The notes: generated by a model not told the origin, from the sequence alone. Shown: positions 52,036-61,889, counted from the stretch's first letter. The stretch: DNA of 64,000 bases from QALR01 sp900552255 (GCA_048526005.1 DBFVEH010000002.1:23566-87565); one strand, 5' to 3'. Numbers and translations: made by a program.

Positions 52036-52647
52036 ATGAAACGATTCATAAAAACACTTTCACTCATTTTGGTATTTGTCATCGTATGCGGCATCGGCGT
52101 TTCCGCCGCCGGAAGCGTCAAGTATACGGTGGTATCCGGCGATTCCATGTGGAAGATCGCCGTGAAATATCAGATCGGGCTTTCCGAAATCATCTCGGCA
52201 AATCCGCAGATCAAAAATCCGAACCTGATCTACCCCGGAGACGTGCTGACGATTCCGCAGCTCGATACGTCTGTCCTCTCCTTTGAGGAGGAGGTCGTAA
52301 GGCTGACCAATGAAAAGCGCGCGGCCTACGGGCTTTCCGCGCTGACGATCAACTGGGAGCTTTCCCGCGTTGCCCGCTATAAGTCGCAGGACATGCATGA
52401 TCTCGGCTATTTTTCGCATACCAGCCCGACCTACGGCTCGCCGTTCGATATGATGAAAAGCTTCGGCATCTCCTATCGTGCGGCAGGTGAGAACATCGCT
52501 AAGGGGCAGACGACGCCCGCTGCGGTTGTGAACGCTTGGTGGAATTCCGAGGGGCATCGCCAAAATATGCTGAACGCCTCATTTACGCAGATCGGCGTCG
52601 GATACGTTGCCGACGGCAAATACTGGACACAAATGTTTATCGGCTGA
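52036..52647 (+). CDS. LysM-CAP domain secreted protein
   Basis: 203 residues. Signal peptide MKRFIKTLSLILVFVIVCGI with cleavage near VSAAG; one LysM domain (about residues 28-75: YTVVSGDSMWKIAVKY, PNLIYPGDVLTIP) that binds peptidoglycan; then a CAP/SCP domain (about 80-203) with LTNEKRAAYGLSAL, LGYFSHTSPTYGSPF, ENIAKGQTTPAAVVNAWWNS and GHRQNMLN. This is the YkwD/SafA-like layout seen in Clostridia spore and envelope proteins. CTGAAAGGATC precedes the ATG. Ends with a strong terminator. Confidence 0.92.
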   Translation: MKRFIKTLSLILVFVIVCGIGVSAAGSVKYTVVSGDSMWKIAVKYQIGLSEIISANPQIKNPNLIYPGDVLTIPQLDTSVLSFEEEVVRLTNEKRAAYGLSALTINWELSRVARYKSQDMHDLGYFSHTSPTYGSPFDMMKSFGISYRAAGENIAKGQTTPAAVVNAWWNSEGHRQNMLNASFTQIGVGYVADGKYWTQMFIG

Positions 52648-52655
52648 GAAGTTTC

Positions 52656-52684
52656 AGACCGCCGCGCACCGCGCGGCGGTCTTT
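52656..52684 (+). terminator. Terminator of the LysM-CAP gene
   Basis: AGACCGCCGCGC and GCGCGGCGGTCT around ACC, then T-rich sequence. Confidence 0.85.
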
Positions 52685-52824
52685 GCGTCTGACGCTTCGG
52701 ACCCCATATTTTATAGCGGGAGCTAAGCGCATATCCAATCATATATGAAAAATGAGGGGCCGATATGAGGACGGGAAAGAAAAGTGAGCATGGGCGCATC
52801 AGCATGATTGCGGTTGCAACAAAC

Positions 52825-52862
52825 AAAAAACTACCGGGAAATCCGATTCCCGGCAGTTTTTT
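52825..52862 (-). terminator. Terminator of the FabG-like gene
   Basis: AAAAAACTACCGGGAA and TTCCCGGCAGTTTTTT (one mismatch) around ATCCGA. Confidence 0.85.
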
Positions 52863-52870
52863 ATGACTTT

Positions 52871-53605
52871 TTATCTTATAAATCCACCGTCCACGGTGAG
52901 CACCTGTCCCGTGATAAAGGACGAGGCTTCGTCCGCGAGAAAAAAGACGCTTTTTGCCACGTCCTCCGGCGTACCGAGACGCCCGAGCGGAGTTTTTTCT
53001 GAAAGTGCGCGCAGGGTATCCGCGCCATAGCAGGCGTTCATGTCGGTATCGATGACGCCGGGCGCTACCGCGTTGACGCGGATATGGGAGGGCGCCAGCT
53101 CCCAGGCGAGCGCCTTGGTGAAGCCGATGACCGCCGCCTTCGAGGCGGAATAGGCGGCCTCGCCGGCTGCGCCGGTGATCCCCCATATGGAGGAAATATT
53201 GACGATAGAGCCGCCGCCCGCGGCGATCATTTCCTTTGCCGCCGCCTGCGTGAGGAAGAACATGCCCTTCATGTTGACGTCAAATAGTCGGTCATAGTCC
53301 GCCTCAGAGGTTTCGGTGAACAAGGCGGGCAGGGAAACGCCGGCGTTGTTGACGAGAACGTCGATACGTCCGAACTCCATCATCGCCTTGGAGACCGTGC
53401 GGCGGCAGTCGGGGAGGTCGGCGACCTCCGTCTGAAAGGGAAGCGCGCGCCCGCCGGCGGCGGAAATCGCGCGGCAAATATCTGCGGCGTCGTCTGAACT
53501 GCGGCGGTAGCAGACGAGCACCTGATAGCCGTTTTCGGCAAATTCGAGAGCGCAGGCGCGTCCGATGCCGCGCGACGCGCCTGTGATGATCACGCTTTTA
53601 GCCAT
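52871..53605 (-). CDS. Short-chain dehydrogenase, 3-oxoacyl-ACP reductase (FabG)-like
   Basis: 244 residues, classical SDR. NAD(P) site VIITGASRGIGRACA; NNAG in DVLVNNAGVSLP; catalytic Ser in IVNISSIWGITG and Tyr/Lys in AAYSASKAAVIGFTKAL; C-terminal SSFITGQVLTVDGGF. C-x-x-R after the Rossmann strand (VLVCYRRSSDDA) points to NADPH. FabG-like by sequence, but no fab genes adjoin, so another ketone substrate is possible. There is no good ribosome binding site; the region before the ATG is occupied by the purA terminator hairpin, so expression may be weak or driven from a site not seen. Confidence 0.85.
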   Translation of the reverse strand: MAKSVIITGASRGIGRACALEFAENGYQVLVCYRRSSDDAADICRAISAAGGRALPFQTEVADLPDCRRTVSKAMMEFGRIDVLVNNAGVSLPALFTETSEADYDRLFDVNMKGMFFLTQAAAKEMIAAGGGSIVNISSIWGITGAAGEAAYSASKAAVIGFTKALAWELAPSHIRVNAVAPGVIDTDMNACYGADTLRALSEKTPLGRLGTPEDVAKSVFFLADEASSFITGQVLTVDGGFIR

Positions 53606-53615
53606 TTTTCAAATA

Positions 53616-53639
53616 TTGCCGCAGGAATTCCTGCGGCAA
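53616..53639 (-). terminator. Terminator of purA, in front of the FabG-like gene
   Basis: TTGCCGCAGGAATTCCTGCGGCAA is a perfect palindrome 15 bases past the purA stop on the minus strand. Confidence 0.65.
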
Positions 53640-53653
53640 CCTTTCTTTTGTTT

Positions 53654-54934
53654 TCAGTACATTTCGACGTATTCGTCGCGCTTTGCGCCGACGGACACAT
53701 ATTTGATGCGGCATTCGGTCGCTTTCTCGATATATTCGATGTAGCGAAGCGCTGCCGCGGGAAGCTCCTCTTTTTTCCGGCAGCCGGAAATATCGCACTT
53801 CCAGCCGTCCACATATTCGATGACAGGCTTGGCTTCCGCCAGCTTTACGCGGTCGGTCGTGAATATGGTGGTCTGCTTCCCGTCGATTTCATAGGCGATG
53901 CAGACCGGGATTTTCTCCATATAGCTGAGAATATCGAGCTTTGTCAGCGCGATCTCTGTCGCGCCCTGCATCCGCACGCCGTATTTGGAAGCGACGACGT
54001 CGAACGGTCCGACGCGGCGCGGTCTGCCGGTCGCGGCGCCGTATTCGCCGCCGGCTTTGCGGAGCGCTTCCGCTTCGTCGCCGAACAGCTCGCAGGTGAA
54101 CGGTCCCTCGCCGACGCAGGTGGAATACGCTTTCATGATGCCGAGCGTATAGTCGAGGTGCCGGCCGGGGATCCCCGCGCCGATCGGCGCATAGGCTGCG
54201 ATGGTGGACGAGGAGGAGGTGTAGGGGTAGATGCCGAAATCGATGTCGCGAAGCGCGCCGAGCTGCGCCTCGAACATGATATTTTTGCCTGCCTTATCGG
54301 CTGCATCGAGATATTCGCAGACATCGCAGACGAACGGCTTTACGATGTCGCCGTAGGTGCGGAGCCATTCCATGACGGCGTCGACGGATTCGCCGTCCGC
54401 CTTGTAGACGCCTTCGATGGTGAGGTTTTTATATTCGACAAGCTCGCGCACCTGCTCGCGCAGAACCGCTTCGGGTGCGAAAAGATCCGCCATGCGCAAG
54501 GCTTTTTTCATATATTTATCGCCGTAAACGGGGGAGATGCCGCGTCTGGTCGAGCCGTATTTTTTATCCGCGAGGCGTTCCTCCTCGAGGCAGTCCAGCC
54601 GGACATGATAGGGCATGCAGATGACGGCCTTATCGCTGATTTTGAGGTTATCGGGCGTGATGACGATTCCGGCATCGGTGAGCTTTTTCATTTCGCCGCA
54701 GAGATGGCGGAGGTCCACGACCATGCCGTTGCCCATGACGTTTACGACTTCGGGACGCAGGATGCCCGACGGAAGCAGATTGAGGATAAATTCTCCTCTG
54801 TCGTTGATAACGGTATGACCCGCGTTGTTTCCGCCCTGATAGCGGCATACGATATCGCTTTTCTCGGCGAGAAGATCGACCATGCGGCCCTTTCCTTCGT
54901 CTCCCCAGTTAATTCCGACAACAGCAGTAAGCAT
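53654..54934 (-). CDS. purA: Adenylosuccinate synthetase
   Basis: 426 residues; GTP-dependent condensation of IMP and aspartate, first step to AMP. VVGINWGDEGKGRMVDLLAE (catalytic Asp and P-loop), RYQGGNNAGHTVI, GSTRRGISPVYGDKY, QLGALRDIDFGIYPYTSSSS and the GTP-binding TKLDIL. The family usually reads GAQWGDEGKG; here it is GINWGDEGKG. GGAGAG precedes the ATG. Free-standing. Confidence 0.96.
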   Translation of the reverse strand: MLTAVVGINWGDEGKGRMVDLLAEKSDIVCRYQGGNNAGHTVINDRGEFILNLLPSGILRPEVVNVMGNGMVVDLRHLCGEMKKLTDAGIVITPDNLKISDKAVICMPYHVRLDCLEEERLADKKYGSTRRGISPVYGDKYMKKALRMADLFAPEAVLREQVRELVEYKNLTIEGVYKADGESVDAVMEWLRTYGDIVKPFVCDVCEYLDAADKAGKNIMFEAQLGALRDIDFGIYPYTSSSSTIAAYAPIGAGIPGRHLDYTLGIMKAYSTCVGEGPFTCELFGDEAEALRKAGGEYGAATGRPRRVGPFDVVASKYGVRMQGATEIALTKLDILSYMEKIPVCIAYEIDGKQTTIFTTDRVKLAEAKPVIEYVDGWKCDISGCRKKEELPAAALRYIEYIEKATECRIKYVSVGAKRDEYVEMY

Positions 54935-55203
54935 AAATTCATCTCTCCAATCGACTTTTTATTGTCCCCCGAAAAAGAGTACAAATCATTATAGCACAGT
55001 TTCCATCGTTTGCAAAGATGGTTTTTTGAAAAATTTAAAAAATTGTGAAAAATATGCTTTTGACGAATATCCCATGTTGACTTATCGGGGTAAATATGAT
55101 AAATTGAATAAGGAAGTCATCATATTTGCGGAACGGATTGCCGCTTTTTCTATTTTGGGATATGATCGTATTTCCGAATTTGTCGGGAAAGGGGGTGAAA
55201 GAT

Positions 55204-55965
55204 ATGTTTGGAAAGAAGAAGGGACTTCCCGGCTGCATCGCCTTTGTTGATTTTGAGCATTGGTATATTTCTCTTGAACGTCAGTATGGCGTGAAACCGG
55301 ATATCAGGGGCTGGAAGTCGGAGCTTGAAAAGAGCTTTGAGGTCGAGGAGATCGCGGTTTTCGGAGATTTTTCCAATTCTGGCCTGCGCGCGGAGCTGGA
55401 TAAGCTCCGCGATGTGACGCCGATGGTGTTCGATACGAAAAATCCAAGCGAGCACTATAAAAAGGATTTTACGGATTTCATTATGCTCGATTACATTTAT
55501 CAGAAGGCGATGACGAGCCGCGACACCGACACATTCATTATTTTTACGGGGGACGGGCATTTTTCCTCTGTGGTACGGTTTATTATCAATCAGTGCCGCA
55601 AAAAGGTCGGTATATACGGCATTACGAACGCGACAAGCTCGCAGCTGAAATCCGCCGCGTCGTGGTATCATGAGATTCCCTCCGACACGGAGGTTTACAG
55701 AACATATTATAAGCTGATCGCGCAGAATTTCGATTATCTCACGGTGCATAGGGAATTCGGCACCGGATCGACGCCGGAAAAAATCGTCGAACGGGTTTCC
55801 AAGAAGAACAAGATCGATCAGGTGGAGATCGCCAAGGCGCTTTGCCAGATGCTGGACGACGGCTATATCTATAAGGCCGTCGGCACCGATGAAAAGGGCG
55901 GGAAGATTTCTATTTTGAAGCCGAACTGGGAGCTGCTCTCCCGTGACAAGCTGTGGAGCAGATGA
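55204..55965 (+). CDS. NYN (LabA/DUF88) PIN-like nuclease with winged-helix tail
   Basis: 253 residues. NYN domain of the PIN-like fold: AFVDFEHWYISLERQYG (first Asp), VFGDFSN, DFIMLDYIYQKAM (Asp) and TFIIFTGDGHFSSVVRFI (Asp), making an acidic metal site suited to RNA cleavage. The last 60 residues (PEKIVERVSKKNKIDQVEIA, then LCQMLDDGYIYK) form a helical, winged-helix-like tail. GGGGGTGAAAG before the ATG sets this start; the upstream frame to 55126 is not used. Cytoplasmic. Target RNA unknown. Confidence 0.85.
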   Translation: MFGKKKGLPGCIAFVDFEHWYISLERQYGVKPDIRGWKSELEKSFEVEEIAVFGDFSNSGLRAELDKLRDVTPMVFDTKNPSEHYKKDFTDFIMLDYIYQKAMTSRDTDTFIIFTGDGHFSSVVRFIINQCRKKVGIYGITNATSSQLKSAASWYHEIPSDTEVYRTYYKLIAQNFDYLTVHREFGTGSTPEKIVERVSKKNKIDQVEIAKALCQMLDDGYIYKAVGTDEKGGKISILKPNWELLSRDKLWSR

Positions 55966-56020
55966 GACCGGCATCATACCTGAACTTTGGCTGCGCCGAA
56001 ATATGATCCGCTTCGGAAAG

Positions 56021-56054
56021 AGAAGAGGAGACCGTCACAACGGTCTCCTCTTCT
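56021..56054. terminator. Bidirectional terminator between NYN and the unknown small gene
   Basis: AGAAGAGGAGACCGT pairs exactly with ACGGTCTCCTCTTCT around CACA. Confidence 0.85.
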
Positions 56055-56092
56055 GCTTCGAGGATCCGCTTGATGTCTTTGAACGGGCGGAT

Positions 56093-56416
56093 TTACCGAT
56101 AGTATACGTAATAGGCGATGACGGTGCGTGTCCGGCCTCCGCTCTCGAGGTCGGGCGCCGTGATGATCGCGCCCTCGAGGCTCATAAGCTCCGAGGCCTG
56201 CATCTCCGGGATCCGGCAGCGGAACACGACGCGGTTGTCCGCGGATATGATAAACTCGTCGCCGCGGATATTGAAGCCGCCGTCGCGTCCGATGATGATG
56301 TCGGTCTCTCCGTCGCGCTCGGTGATGTAGCGCAGACGGTGGGCGGCGATTTTTTTTGCCATTTGTATGCGGAAGGCTGCGGTATCCTCCGGCTTTTTCT
56401 TTTTAAAAAGGCTCAT
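56093..56416 (-). CDS. Small conserved-looking protein of unknown function
   Basis: Not recognised. 107 residues: a basic N-terminus MSLFKKKKPEDTAAFRIQMA, then alternating strands RYITERDGETDIIIGRDGGF and ISADNRVVFRCRIPEMQASE, ending TVIAYYVYYR. No membrane segment or signal; probably a small beta-rich cytoplasmic protein. CGGAGG precedes the ATG. Free-standing between NYN and YfhO genes. Confidence 0.7.
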   Translation of the reverse strand: MSLFKKKKPEDTAAFRIQMAKKIAAHRLRYITERDGETDIIIGRDGGFNIRGDEFIISADNRVVFRCRIPEMQASELMSLEGAIITAPDLESGGRTRTVIAYYVYYR

Positions 56417-56776
56417 ATTTCCTCCGTTTATCCGTTCCGGTGAGAAAAATCCGGTTTTTGAACGACTAATCTATCGTTATGGTAACAGTATAACACATTT
56501 TGGACGGAAATGCTTGATTTTTTTATTTTTGCCGTAAAATATATAACGCTCTGTATAGATTGTTTTTGGCTTTTCATAGAGCGGGAAACGGAAAAGCGCC
56601 CATTATTTTATCTAAATTTTGAATAATTTACAAAATAACGGTTCACAAACTAAGATTTTAGTGCTATAATAAAACGGTAATCGACGGACAAGCGGCTCTT
56701 CTCGTGCCTCTCTCCGTTTTGTTTTATGAAAGAATCATGTAAATTTGCCGTCGTGAGGCGGCGGATGGAGGAAAAT
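56417..56776. other. Divergent gap with the yfhO promoter
   Basis: No supported gene. AT-rich. TTCACA (56642-56647), 17 bases, TATAAT (56665-56670) on the plus strand gives a leader of about 100 bases before the YfhO start. Nothing else recognised. Confidence 0.55.
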
Positions 56777-59700
56777 ATGAACAGAGACGATTGCGAAAAG
56801 AATCCGAGCTGTGAAAAAGACGCCCCGACGGTGCCCGCCGTATCGGAGTCTCCGGAGAACGGAAAGAAGAAGCGCATAAAAGAAAAAAAGAGCTTCAACG
56901 GCTATTATCTGATCGCGGCGTTCTTCATTCCGTTTGCCATCATGCTCGGCGTCTATGCGTGCCTTGGCAAGCATCCGTTCGGGAACGGCTCCGTTCTGAC
57001 GCTCGATTTGCAGGCGCAGTACGTATATTATTACGAGGCGATCAGACGGCTCATGACCGAGGGCGGAAGCTGGCTCTATTCTTGGCAGCGCACGCTCGGC
57101 GGCGAGTTCATGGGCATCGTCGCCTACTACATGGCGAGCCCGTTCAATCTGATTCTGCTGTTGTTCCCCAAGAGCATGCTTGCGGATGCGGTCATGTTCA
57201 TTCAGCTTGCCAAGGTCGGCTCGATGGGACTTACCTTTGCGTATTATCTGCGCAAAACACGCAAAACCTCGGATATGCAGACGGTCGTTTTTGCGATGAT
57301 GTATGCGCTTTGCGCGTATTCCGTCGTCCAGCTGATCGATCCGATGTGGCTCGACGCGATGGTGTTCCTGCCGCTGCTCGTGCTCGGCATCGAATCCATG
57401 ATCCGGCAGAAAAAATTCATTCTCTATACGGTATCCCTTGTGGCGGTGTTTGTGACGAACTACTATATGGGATATATGTGCGCGATCTTCACATTCATTT
57501 ATTTTCTGTATTATTATTTCCTTGTCCGGGATGAGCTTCCTCAAAAGGAAAATGCGAAAACGGGGAATTTCATCTCCCGCGTCTTTCATTCCCGCGGCTT
57601 TGAAACGCTGATGCGCTTCGCGCTGTTCACGGTGGTGGCGCTTCTCATTTCCGCATTCATGCTGCTTTGCGCATGGTATTCTCTCCAATTCGGAAAGACC
57701 GATTTCGCGACGACGGATTTCTCGCCGAATCTGCGCTTTGATTTCCTCGATCTGTTTGTCAAGATGCTTCCGGGTTCCTACGACACGGTACGCCCGAACG
57801 GACTGCCGATGATCTACTGCGGTATGCTCGCGCTGCTCGCGCTTCCGCTTTTCTTTATGTCGCCCGTGATATCGAGAAAGAAAAAGCTGCTCAGCGCAGG
57901 TGTGCTTGCGGTGTTTATCGTATCGTTCTCCGTCAATACGATCGACCTTGTCTGGCACGGCTTTTCCGGTCCGAACTGGCTCAATTACCGGTATTCTTAT
58001 CTGTTTTCTTTCTTTGTGCTGCTTTTGGCCTGCGACGCTCTGCGCGGGATCCGGAAAATCCGTTACGGGAAAATCTTGACGGTCGGCGTTCTTGTGTCTA
58101 TCATGATTTTGATTGTGCAGAAGCTCGGCTATGCCTTTGAACAGAATACCAAAACGGTGGAGCTCGACGATGCGAAATGTATTCTGCTTTCCCTTGTCCT
58201 TATTGTCGCTTATATGATCGTTCTCCGTTTTATGAAGAACGACGGGATGGAGAGCTCCGGTTCCTTTGCGCTGGCGGTCGTCGTCTGCGTGGAGATGTTC
58301 GCCGTATCGCTCATCAACGTGACGGATGTTCAGATGGACGTCGGCACCGTGAAGTACGGCAATTATCTTTCCTCCAGCGGCAAAACGGAATATTACGACG
58401 GCTATACCGGCTCGATCAAGCGGATCGAATCCGTGGTGAATGAAATTCTCGAAAAGGATAAATCCTTCTATCGGATGGAAAGCATGGTCTATCGGCGGCT
58501 CGGCGGCGTCAATGAGCCGATGGCGTTCGGCTTCAACGGTATCTCCCATTCCACGTCTACGCTCAATGCGTCGGTCATCAAGCTGATGAACAAGCTCGGC
58601 TACGCTTCGACGGCGCACTGGACGAAATATCTCGGCGGCACGCCGGTTTCAGACGCGCTGCTCGGCATCAAATACGTCATCACCAAAAACGATAAGCTCG
58701 ACACCAATCTTTATACCGTCGCTGCTTCCGGCCCGGAGTATTATAAATATATCCCGTCGAACAATACGATCTACGCGATGCAGAATACCAAGGCGCTTTC
58801 CATCGCCTACGGCGTCAGTCCGGATTTGGTTTCCGAAACGGAAGGCTTCCTGTATCCTCCGTACTATTCGTCGCTCGATCTTCAAAACAAGCTTGTAAAC
58901 GCGATGCTCTCCGGCGTGATGGATACGCCGAACGTTCTGCGCGGCCTTTATGCGACGGTGGAAAGCATCGACTGCTCGCACAGTGCTCTCGCGCACAGAC
59001 ATTCTTATACCGATAAAAACGGCGAAACGCAGTACGCCGAGCAGAACTATTACTTCGTGGACGGCGGCGATACGGAGGGCACGTTCCGCTTTACCTTTAC
59101 GGCAGAGGCGGACGGCGATATTTACGCGCATTTCCCGGGCGTGCTGTTCCAGGGAATGTCGACCGAATGCGGCCTTTATGTCAACGGCACCAAGGTCAGC
59201 GATTATTACACCAATGAGACATGGGTCATTCAGAATCTCGGAACCTTCGAGAAGGGCGATGAGATAAAGGTCGAGCTTCGGTTCACGAACGGCGACCTCT
59301 ATATCTCTCGCGCTTCCCGGTATTTCTTCTATTATATCGATTATTCTGCGATGAACGTGGCGTTTTCTCAGCTCGAAGCCGCATCCATGTATGTGGAGGA
59401 GTACGGAAACGATTTCCTGAAAGGAACGATCGACCTTCCCGAAGGGCAGGATCTGATTTTTACGACCATTCCTTATGACGAAGGCTGGCACGTCTATATC
59501 GACGGCGAGCGTGTGGAAATCATCGAGGTTTTGGATTCGCTGCTGGCCGTCCAGTCGACGGCGGGCTTCCATGAGATCGAATTCGTATATCGGCCGGACT
59601 GCGCCGTATACGGCGGACTGATCTCGATCGTCGGAATCCTTGTGTTTGCGCTGTTTGTCATTTGGAGCCGCAGCCGCAAGGCGCGCGCGCTTGTGAAGTG

Positions 59701-60004
59701 CGACAACACGCGCACCGAGCATTTCTTCTATTACAAGGGCGACGATACGACCGGATGGCTGACGGAGGCCTCGGAAACTGTGGCTGCGGCGGCGGGAGAG
59801 AATCCGGATGCGGAGGCTTTGGAAACTACGGCAGAGGTAGCGTCTGAGCCCGATGTGTCGGTCGCTTCGGCGGAAGCTGCTTCCGAAACGGCGCAGGACG
59901 GCGCCGGCGCTTCCGATGCGGAACAGGCGCCGGAATCCGGTGGATCTGCGGAAGCGTCCGCGGGCGATGCGACGGGAAATACCCCGGAGGACGAACTGCA
60001 ATAA
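56777..60004 (+). CDS. YfhO-family membrane protein with acidic C-terminal tail
   Basis: 1075 residues. N-terminal polar stretch, then about 12 membrane segments (FIPFAIMLGVYACLG near 45 and onward to about 515), extracytoplasmic domain with SSSGKTEYYDGYTGSIKRIE, and a last membrane span near 955 (GLISIVGILVFALFVIW). YfhO proteins are GT-C-like and in Bacillus/Listeria are linked to lipoteichoic acid glycosylation (established for some members). TLDLQAQYVYYYEAIRRL with the Asp in the first loop, and LGGEFMGIVAYYMASPFNL, are family-typical. The final 85 residues are low-complexity Ala/Glu/Ser, unusual for the family. Start chosen at MNRDD because GGAGG lies 5 bases before it, inside the longer frame. 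Confidence 0.9.
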   Translation: MNRDDCEKNPSCEKDAPTVPAVSESPENGKKKRIKEKKSFNGYYLIAAFFIPFAIMLGVYACLGKHPFGNGSVLTLDLQAQYVYYYEAIRRLMTEGGSWLYSWQRTLGGEFMGIVAYYMASPFNLILLLFPKSMLADAVMFIQLAKVGSMGLTFAYYLRKTRKTSDMQTVVFAMMYALCAYSVVQLIDPMWLDAMVFLPLLVLGIESMIRQKKFILYTVSLVAVFVTNYYMGYMCAIFTFIYFLYYYFLVRDELPQKENAKTGNFISRVFHSRGFETLMRFALFTVVALLISAFMLLCAWYSLQFGKTDFATTDFSPNLRFDFLDLFVKMLPGSYDTVRPNGLPMIYCGMLALLALPLFFMSPVISRKKKLLSAGVLAVFIVSFSVNTIDLVWHGFSGPNWLNYRYSYLFSFFVLLLACDALRGIRKIRYGKILTVGVLVSIMILIVQKLGYAFEQNTKTVELDDAKCILLSLVLIVAYMIVLRFMKNDGMESSGSFALAVVVCVEMFAVSLINVTDVQMDVGTVKYGNYLSSSGKTEYYDGYTGSIKRIESVVNEILEKDKSFYRMESMVYRRLGGVNEPMAFGFNGISHSTSTLNASVIKLMNKLGYASTAHWTKYLGGTPVSDALLGIKYVITKNDKLDTNLYTVAASGPEYYKYIPSNNTIYAMQNTKALSIAYGVSPDLVSETEGFLYPPYYSSLDLQNKLVNAMLSGVMDTPNVLRGLYATVESIDCSHSALAHRHSYTDKNGETQYAEQNYYFVDGGDTEGTFRFTFTAEADGDIYAHFPGVLFQGMSTECGLYVNGTKVSDYYTNETWVIQNLGTFEKGDEIKVELRFTNGDLYISRASRYFFYYIDYSAMNVAFSQLEAASMYVEEYGNDFLKGTIDLPEGQDLIFTTIPYDEGWHVYIDGERVEIIEVLDSLLAVQSTAGFHEIEFVYRPDCAVYGGLISIVGILVFALFVIWSRSRKARALVKCDNTRTEHFFYYKGDDTTGWLTEASETVAAAAGENPDAEALETTAEVASEPDVSVASAEAASETAQDGAGASDAEQAPESGGSAEASAGDATGNTPEDELQ

Positions 60005-60011
60005 AATTCTC

Positions 60012-60040
60012 GTTGTCCTGCGGCATCGCCGCAGGACAAC
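60012..60040 (+). terminator. Terminator of the YfhO gene
   Basis: GTTGTCCTGCGGC and GCCGCAGGACAAC around ATC, followed by TTT. Confidence 0.8.
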
Positions 60041-60086
60041 TTTGGTCATGCGCTCCGCCACGGCGGAGCAGAGCGGAGGATATGAC

Positions 60087-61712
60087 TTGAAAACGGTGCT
60101 TTTTGCGTTGAACAGCTCCTATTCGCATACGAATCTTGCGGTGCGCGCCATCGGCGCCGCTCTTGCCGACGCCGGCTTTGAGACCGTCGTTTTGGAGAAG
60201 AATCTGAAAGATCCGCGCCTCGGCGTTCTGTATGCGCTGTATGCGGAAAGGGCGGGGGTGTATGGATTTTCCGTGTATATATGGAATGTGCGGGAGATGC
60301 TGCGCATCGCGTCGGAGCTGAAATCGCTTTTGCCGGAGGCGGCGATCGTTTTCGGAGGGCCGGAGGTTTCGTTCTCCGACGACGGCTTTTTTGCGGAGCA
60401 TCCGTTTGTGGACTTCATCATCGCCGGCGAGGGCGAGGAGGCGTTCCCCGCGCTCTGCCGTGCGCTGGAGCGCGGCGAATCCGTGCCGCGCCTGTATCGT
60501 GCCGCTCCGTTTGCGGCGTTTGCTTCGAGCGGGATCTATTACGACAGGATCGGAGACGCGCCGCATGGGCTTGTCTATTACGAATCCGTGCGGGGCTGTC
60601 CGTTTTCCTGTTCGTACTGTCTGTCCTCGATCGAAGAGGGCATCCGTGCGAAAAGCGCGGAAAAGGCGCTGCGTGATCTTTTGGCGTTTGAAGTGTTTGA
60701 CGGAATCCGCACGGTCAAGCTTGTCGACCGCACGTTCAATTTCGACCGTGAGCGCGCGAAGATGATATGGCGCGGCCTTGCGGACGAGCGTTATACGAAG
60801 GAGTATCACTTCGAGGTGTCGGCGGCGCTGCTCGACGAGGAATCCTTTGCGTTGCTTGCCCGTGTGCCGAAAGGGAAGTTTCGGCTCGAGATCGGCGTGC
60901 AGAGCACGAATCCCGATACCATCCGGGCGGTTTCCCGCGCATTGGATACGGAAAAGACGCTTGCCGCCCTGAAAAGACTGCACGCCGCGGGGAACCTGCA
61001 CATTCACGCCGATCTCATCGCGGGACTGCCGTATGAGGCTTTTGCGTCGTTCGGGCGTTCCTTCGATGCGGTTTACGGGCATGCGGACGTGTTGCAGCTC
61101 GGGTTTTTAAAGCTGCTCCGCGGTTCGCATCTGCGGGAGAGCGCCGCGGACTATGGGATCCGCTATTCGCCGGAGCCGCCGTATCAGGTTTTGAAAACCG
61201 CGGCGCTTTCCTTTGACGACATCATGCGCCTTGAGGGAATCGAAAGTCTTGTGGAGCGGTTTTCAAACAGCGGGAGGTTTTCCTATACGTTTCCGTATCT
61301 GCCGCTGGCGTTTGGTTCGGCGTTCGGCTTCTTCGACCGTCTTTGCCGGTTTATGGAGGAAGCGTTTGGGCAAGAAGAGATCTCACGCCTCTCTCAGACG
61401 GAGGCCTTCCGGCTTGTCATGACGTTTGCAGAAGAGGCTTCGCAGAACGGGATATCGCTTGATGTAAGGCAGATAAAAGAGCGGCTGGCGCTCGATTTCC
61501 TGCTTGGCGAGAGCCGCAGGCTGCCGCCGTTTCTGTCGGAGGTGTTGGCGGCGGCAGAGGAAAAGGCGCGTTGTCTTTCGGGAATACCGGCCTATCAGCG
61601 CGCTTCTTCTGAGGTCGTGAAGCTGACATTTCTTACCGACACGCCTGTGGTCGTGAACCGGGCGGAGCACAGGGTGATAGGCTGGGATGTGGCCGGAGAT
61701 GCTTCCGTTTGA
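60087..61712 (+). CDS. B12-binding-type radical SAM protein, DUF4080-like
   Basis: 541 residues. The N-terminal cobalamin-binding-like Rossmann domain (about 1-125) has VYGFSVYIWNVREM, IVFGGPEVSF and IIAGEGEEAFPAL. The radical SAM barrel has SVRGCPFSCSYCLSS, with CxxxCxxC binding the 4Fe-4S cluster. RLEIGVQSTNPDTIRAV and HADLIAGLPYEAF are the conserved later strands. A C-terminal helical region of about 170 residues matches DUF4080 proteins. The DxHxxG B12 motif is not visible, so cobalamin use is doubtful. The start is a TTG at 60087 behind GCGGAGGA; the ATG five bases earlier is out of frame. Substrate unknown. Confidence 0.87.
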   Translation: MKTVLFALNSSYSHTNLAVRAIGAALADAGFETVVLEKNLKDPRLGVLYALYAERAGVYGFSVYIWNVREMLRIASELKSLLPEAAIVFGGPEVSFSDDGFFAEHPFVDFIIAGEGEEAFPALCRALERGESVPRLYRAAPFAAFASSGIYYDRIGDAPHGLVYYESVRGCPFSCSYCLSSIEEGIRAKSAEKALRDLLAFEVFDGIRTVKLVDRTFNFDRERAKMIWRGLADERYTKEYHFEVSAALLDEESFALLARVPKGKFRLEIGVQSTNPDTIRAVSRALDTEKTLAALKRLHAAGNLHIHADLIAGLPYEAFASFGRSFDAVYGHADVLQLGFLKLLRGSHLRESAADYGIRYSPEPPYQVLKTAALSFDDIMRLEGIESLVERFSNSGRFSYTFPYLPLAFGSAFGFFDRLCRFMEEAFGQEEISRLSQTEAFRLVMTFAEEASQNGISLDVRQIKERLALDFLLGESRRLPPFLSEVLAAAEEKARCLSGIPAYQRASSEVVKLTFLTDTPVVVNRAEHRVIGWDVAGDASV

Positions 61713-61889
61713 GCAAGCATGGCGGACGGCATGAGAAGATATGGCCGATGCAGATATCCGCCGCTTTTGTGAGCCACGGGCGGGCGATTCGGCTTTTTGA
61801 ACGAGAATATGCGGCGGGCACCGTGTTTTGAAATACTGCATTACCGTGATGGAAAACAGACGGGATAGCGGGAGAAAAGAGGAAATTTT

